Shown here: one piece after another, positions 61,282-64,000 of the stretch
Layout: every line of letters starts with the position of its first letter
How positions within the stretch are numbered: the stretch's first letter is position 1
Notes under the pieces: generated by a model
The model's database searches: none
Seen by the model: only the letters and a program-made list of their open reading frames with translations
What the model was told of the DNA's origin: nothing
Source of the DNA: Casuarina equisetifolia
Taxonomy: Eukaryota; Streptophyta; Magnoliopsida; Fagales; Casuarinaceae
Reading direction: 5' to 3'
DNA length: 64,000 nt
Assembly: GCA_028551475.1 (NCBI GenBank)
Contig: CM052354.1
Coordinates: forward strand, 14,345,258-14,409,257
Position numbers and translations under genes: made by a program

Positions 61282-62904
61282 TGTTGGGTTTATGGCTATC
61301 CAAGAAAGGGGGGTTGAAATGGATATCTGGAAGTTTAATGAATTTAAACTTTTTCTTTCAATTTGTTCTTCTATAATGAATATGGCTAAACAAATTATCA
61401 CAACAGTAATGAAATATCTAATAGAAGAATTAAATCAGAGAAAATCACACACAAGAATTTCACGGTAGTTCGGCCTTTTTTCACCTACTTTCACCTCTTC
61501 TCCTTTAACTTAAACCGAGTTGAAATTTGCTTTACTTCAAACAAGGAGAGCACCTCTCCTTCACCTTACAACTCCTCAAAAAGAGTTATATAGTTCACGG
61601 TTACAAGGTTAGGTTTACAGAAACCTTAATACATCAAGCTTACTCCTTAAATATATAATATGAGTGAGGATTCAAGCTTATCATAGAGCTAATCAAATGT
61701 ATACAAGATCAATTTAAGCTCTAATCTCAAAAACCCCAATTTCACAAATCTAGGGTTTTCGGATTTACAATAATCTTTATGTGCAAATAATGTTATAATC
61801 AATCTAGCACATATAAAGATTAATCTATCAAATGATATTCAAAAGATAACAAGTTTAAAGAATATCACCAAAGATTTCCTTTTTTTTCAAACAATACTGA
61901 AAGCAGCTATAAGCACAAATCGATAAGGGCTTTTGTTTCTCTTGATTAGATCAGCAAGAATATATCTCAACAAGCATCAATATTTCATCCGAATCTCCCT
62001 TTTATAGCAAGTACTTGAACCTTGAATAGATTAGGGTTTCGGTTCAAACCTTTTTGAAATCCTTCCATTGGGATTTGATAGATTCAACATTGTACTAAAG
62101 CAGGTGATGATTTTTTCAGCAAAATAGCCGTTCTAACATCCAGTCGCCTCACCATTCTTCCCGTTGGAGCCGTCATCATAGGAGAGAGAGATCGAGAGGA
62201 GAAGAGTTTCAAAGTGCGGCTAGAGCTTCCATCTTTCAATCATAAGAGCTTATGCTCTTATTTGCTTCCATTCGCTTCCGTTTAGAATAAGTGGCTTTTT
62301 TGAGGACGCTGCCGTTTCATGCTTCATAATTCACGGGCTGAAGCTTTCATTTATGGGCTGAAGCACTTATTCATGGGCTGGAGCTTTCATTCACGGGCTG
62401 AAGCTTTCGTTTACAGGCTGAAGCACTTATTCACGGGCTAGAGCTTTCATTCACGGGCTGAAGCACTTATTCACGAGCTGGAGTAATTATTCACGGGTTG
62501 AATAAATAAGCTTCATGTGTCCATATGTAAATATATGGTCAGTCCATTACACCTATACATACACCAATTCCAAGTATCAAAGTTCCTTTAACATAACCAA
62601 GAATGTAGATTAATCTATGAAATAAAATATTCAAAAATTAAATCAACTTGGCTTCATATTTGATGTTGAATAATAAAATGTAGGAATCCGGTTACTTTAT
62701 AATATCATTATTTGATATTATAATTTGCACACCTTTTACTTCCTTTGAGTTTTGATATGTGCACACAAGATCTCATATTGTCCATCATATATGCAAGTAT
62801 GATAATCTATTTAATACATGTTCAAATAAATATAAAATTCTGTTTGACATATATTCTCATAAAATTTTTCTCAATCAAAACATACAAGCACATGATTTTC
62901 AACA
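61282..62904 (-). repeat. 5' LTR of the Copia
   Basis: 1,623 bp. Pairs with 54,466-56,057. Contains about nine 20-bp minisatellite units at 62,329-62,508. Confidence 0.92.
62329..62508. repeat. 20-bp minisatellite in the 5' LTR
   Basis: About nine units of the attcacgggctgaagctttc type in strict 20-bp register, three more than in the partner LTR. Confidence 0.88.
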
Positions 62905-63585
62905 AGATCATCCTAAGGAATGGACAAAATGGCTGCCATGGGCCAAGTATTGTTATAATACAAGTGTTCATTCTGCTACTCAGAAGACACTATATGAGGC
63001 TGTGTATGGAAAGGCCCCTCCTACTCTATTGTCTTACCTTCCAGGAATTCTGATGTAGCTGCTATTGACCAAGAATTAAGTTCCAGAGACACTGTCTTAA
63101 GGAACCTCAAGGAAAGGCTAAGGGGGGCTCAGAATCGGATGAAGAAGTACTATGATATGGGAAGGAAGGAAGAACAATTAGAAGTTGGTGATAAGGTATA
63201 TCTCAAACTTCAACCATACCAAAGCATTTCTGTGGTGGTTAGAAAGAATTATAAACTATCTCCAAGGTATTTTGGCCTTTTTGAAGTTTTGCAAAAGATA
63301 GGTGAAGTGGCTTACTAGTTGAAACTGCCCCTTGGATCTTGAATTCACAATATTTTTCATGTATCTATGCTGAAAAGATTCATTGGAAGACAAGTTGAGG
63401 TGTTGACAAACTGCCTACTTACTTAGAATCGGAAGATACAATCAGCCTTCAACCACAAGCAATTTTAGAGTATTGTTTAAAGAAGAAGCAACCTCAGTTC
63501 CTAGTTCATTGGCAACGACTGCCTATTCAAGACCGTTATTCTTCTTTCAACCTTGAGGACAAGGTTGCTGCCATGGGGAGAGGGA
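62905..63585 (+). pseudogene. Gypsy integrase right half and chromodomain
   Basis: Continues the integrase cut at 54,465: 'HPKEWTKWLPWAKYCYNT', '[18 protein letters not shown]', then the GPF-type C-terminal region (about 63,170-63,400) and a chromodomain-like 'KKKQPQFLVHWQRLP' (about 63,480-63,530), ending with 'NLEDKVAAMGRG' before the polypurine tract. Confidence 0.82.
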
Positions 63586-64000
63586 TGCAGCAGTCCAAAA
63601 GGAAGGATAGCCACGTCATTCTTAAAAGCATACAACTCAGCAGTTGACGGCTAAAGATTAGATAAGAGCAAAGAGGATATTAATTGTCCTAGTCAGTTGA
63701 TCATTGTGTCTGTTAAGTCAAGCTGTTATGTTTGTTGAAGTCATTAAAGTTGTTAAGTTGGTTAGATTCTATTGATCCAGTTGTTAATTCAATTGCTATA
63801 AATAAAGAAGGAACCCGAGGGATAAGGTAGATGAGTTTTAGTTGAATCTGTGTAAACAGTGAGGTCTCGGGTTCCCTCTAAGCAATCCCTTTTAGTTGTA
63901 ATTCAAGTTCTTCTCTATTCAGTCAAATAGGGCGTAAAGCCAAGTTCGATCCTTCTGACTTCACACTGAATCCTCTCCCTTGCTCTAGACCAATCACTCG
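63586..64000 (+). repeat. 3' LTR of the 50-kb Gypsy, cut by window end
   Basis: 415 bp matching 50,243-50,657. About 41 more bases are expected beyond the window. Confidence 0.9.

Larger units (their letters stand above)
54466..62904 (-). mobile_element. Sirevirus-like Ty1/Copia element nested in Gypsy integrase
   Basis: 8,439 bp, structurally complete. LTRs are 54,466-56,057 (3') and 61,282-62,904 (5'), TGTTGA...CAACA read on the minus strand. Flanking 5-mers ggatt (54,461-54,465) and agatc (62,905-62,909) each differ by one base from the Gypsy's expected GGATC, giving a degraded target-site duplication. The primer site is at about 61,265-61,280 (minus, initiator-Met type, degenerate) and a polypurine tract aaaaaaaggggagat at about 56,058-56,072. 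Parts on the minus strand are gag (60,406-61,218), a gag C-terminal/zinc-knuckle/acidic region (about 60,400-59,460), integrase (59,203-58,110), RT (57,897-57,004) and RNase H (56,896-56,408). No envelope-like frame lies between RNase H and the 3' LTR. The large gag with acidic Ser/Glu stretch and LTRs over 1.5 kb fit Sireviruses. LTRs differ by about 6%, implying insertion within the last few million years at usual plant rates. The coding region has about half a dozen breaks. Confidence 0.92.
50243..64000 (+). mobile_element. Gypsy chromovirus split by a Copia; 3' end outside window
   Basis: The 5' LTR is 50,243-50,698, with an initiator-Met primer site TGGTATCAG at 50,702-50,710. The polypurine tract is 63,573-63,585 and the 3' LTR runs from 63,586 past the window end, lacking about 41 bp. 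Without the Copia the element is about 5.4 kb, compact as in Reina-like chromoviruses. Parts are gag (about 50,780-51,330, 'VHDPTWWLDKANQFFDFHG'), a zinc knuckle 'GLCFNCDEKFTPGHRCK' near 51,555-51,610, a protease 'VLIDSGSTHNFMSAKLAKK' near 51,785-51,840, RT (52,416-53,130), RNase H (about 53,180-53,580), integrase (about 53,800-54,465 and 62,905-63,055), and a chromodomain-like end (about 63,455-63,560). The LTRs differ by about 6-7% by eye. Broken in roughly ten or more places. Confidence 0.9.

Noticed and set aside
1-64000. CRISPR arrays, rRNA or tRNA genes, bacterial-type operons, riboswitches
   Set aside because: None seen. Repeats are LTR pairs or minisatellites, and the tRNA-like matches are 10-18-base primer sites only.

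Overview
The window reads as nuclear DNA of a flowering plant, most likely a eudicot. It is AT-rich and packed with LTR retrotransposon remains of plant Ty3/Gypsy and Ty1/Copia lineages. It has one intact multi-exon plant-type gene with GT-AG introns. I cannot name the species. There is no bacterial gene, CRISPR array, rRNA or recognisable tRNA gene.

The one host gene I can support lies at 13,777-19,850 (+). It is a 16-exon, about 1,183-residue kinesin-14 with an N-terminal malectin-like domain, the architecture of Arabidopsis At1g72250/At2g22610. All predicted exon phases join without a stop, and the motor motifs (P-loop, switch I, switch II, microtubule-binding loop) are canonical. The upstream 200 bp holds an AACGG core (the MYB3R/MSA-type mitotic element) and a CCCGCC core. 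The tail has a KEN box and an SPKR site. Together these suggest a cell-cycle-regulated motor.

Left of the gene (1-13,250) are broken elements: a minus-strand Gypsy with a Copia-like solo LTR inside it (1-2,856), two plus-strand Copia remnants (about 2,857-6,867 and about 6,868-10,550), a small internally deleted Gypsy with both LTRs (11,017-12,493), and a minus-strand Gypsy integrase fragment (to about 13,240).

Right of the gene everything is nested. An Athila/Tat-type LTR (20,693-29,845, minus) is split by a chromovirus Gypsy (21,730-28,894, +), which is itself split by another LTR of the same Athila/Tat-type family in the opposite orientation (26,632-27,756). After about 2.7 kb of unassigned DNA (29,846-32,525) comes a non-autonomous Athila/Tat-type element with both LTRs and only gag-like coding remains (32,526-37,372, minus). 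A Sirevirus-like Copia remnant (about 37,560-50,242, +) is split by a Gypsy (38,026-48,429, +), whose own 3' LTR is split by a minus-strand Gypsy (42,967-48,261). Finally a Gypsy chromovirus (50,243 to beyond the window, +) is split by an 8.4-kb Sirevirus-like Copia (54,466-62,904, minus). The window ends about 40 bp before the end of that outer Gypsy's 3' LTR.

By-eye LTR divergence follows the nesting: about 6% for the 50-64 kb pair, about 11% for the inner minus Gypsy, and about 13-20% for the older ones. All retroelement coding regions are broken fossils. I found no convincing undescribed system. The best leads are the malectin-kinesin with its regulatory marks, the same-family 'sandwich' at 20.7-29.8 kb, the gag-only Athila/Tat-type family, and two unassigned exon-like stretches at 30.4 and 31.9 kb.
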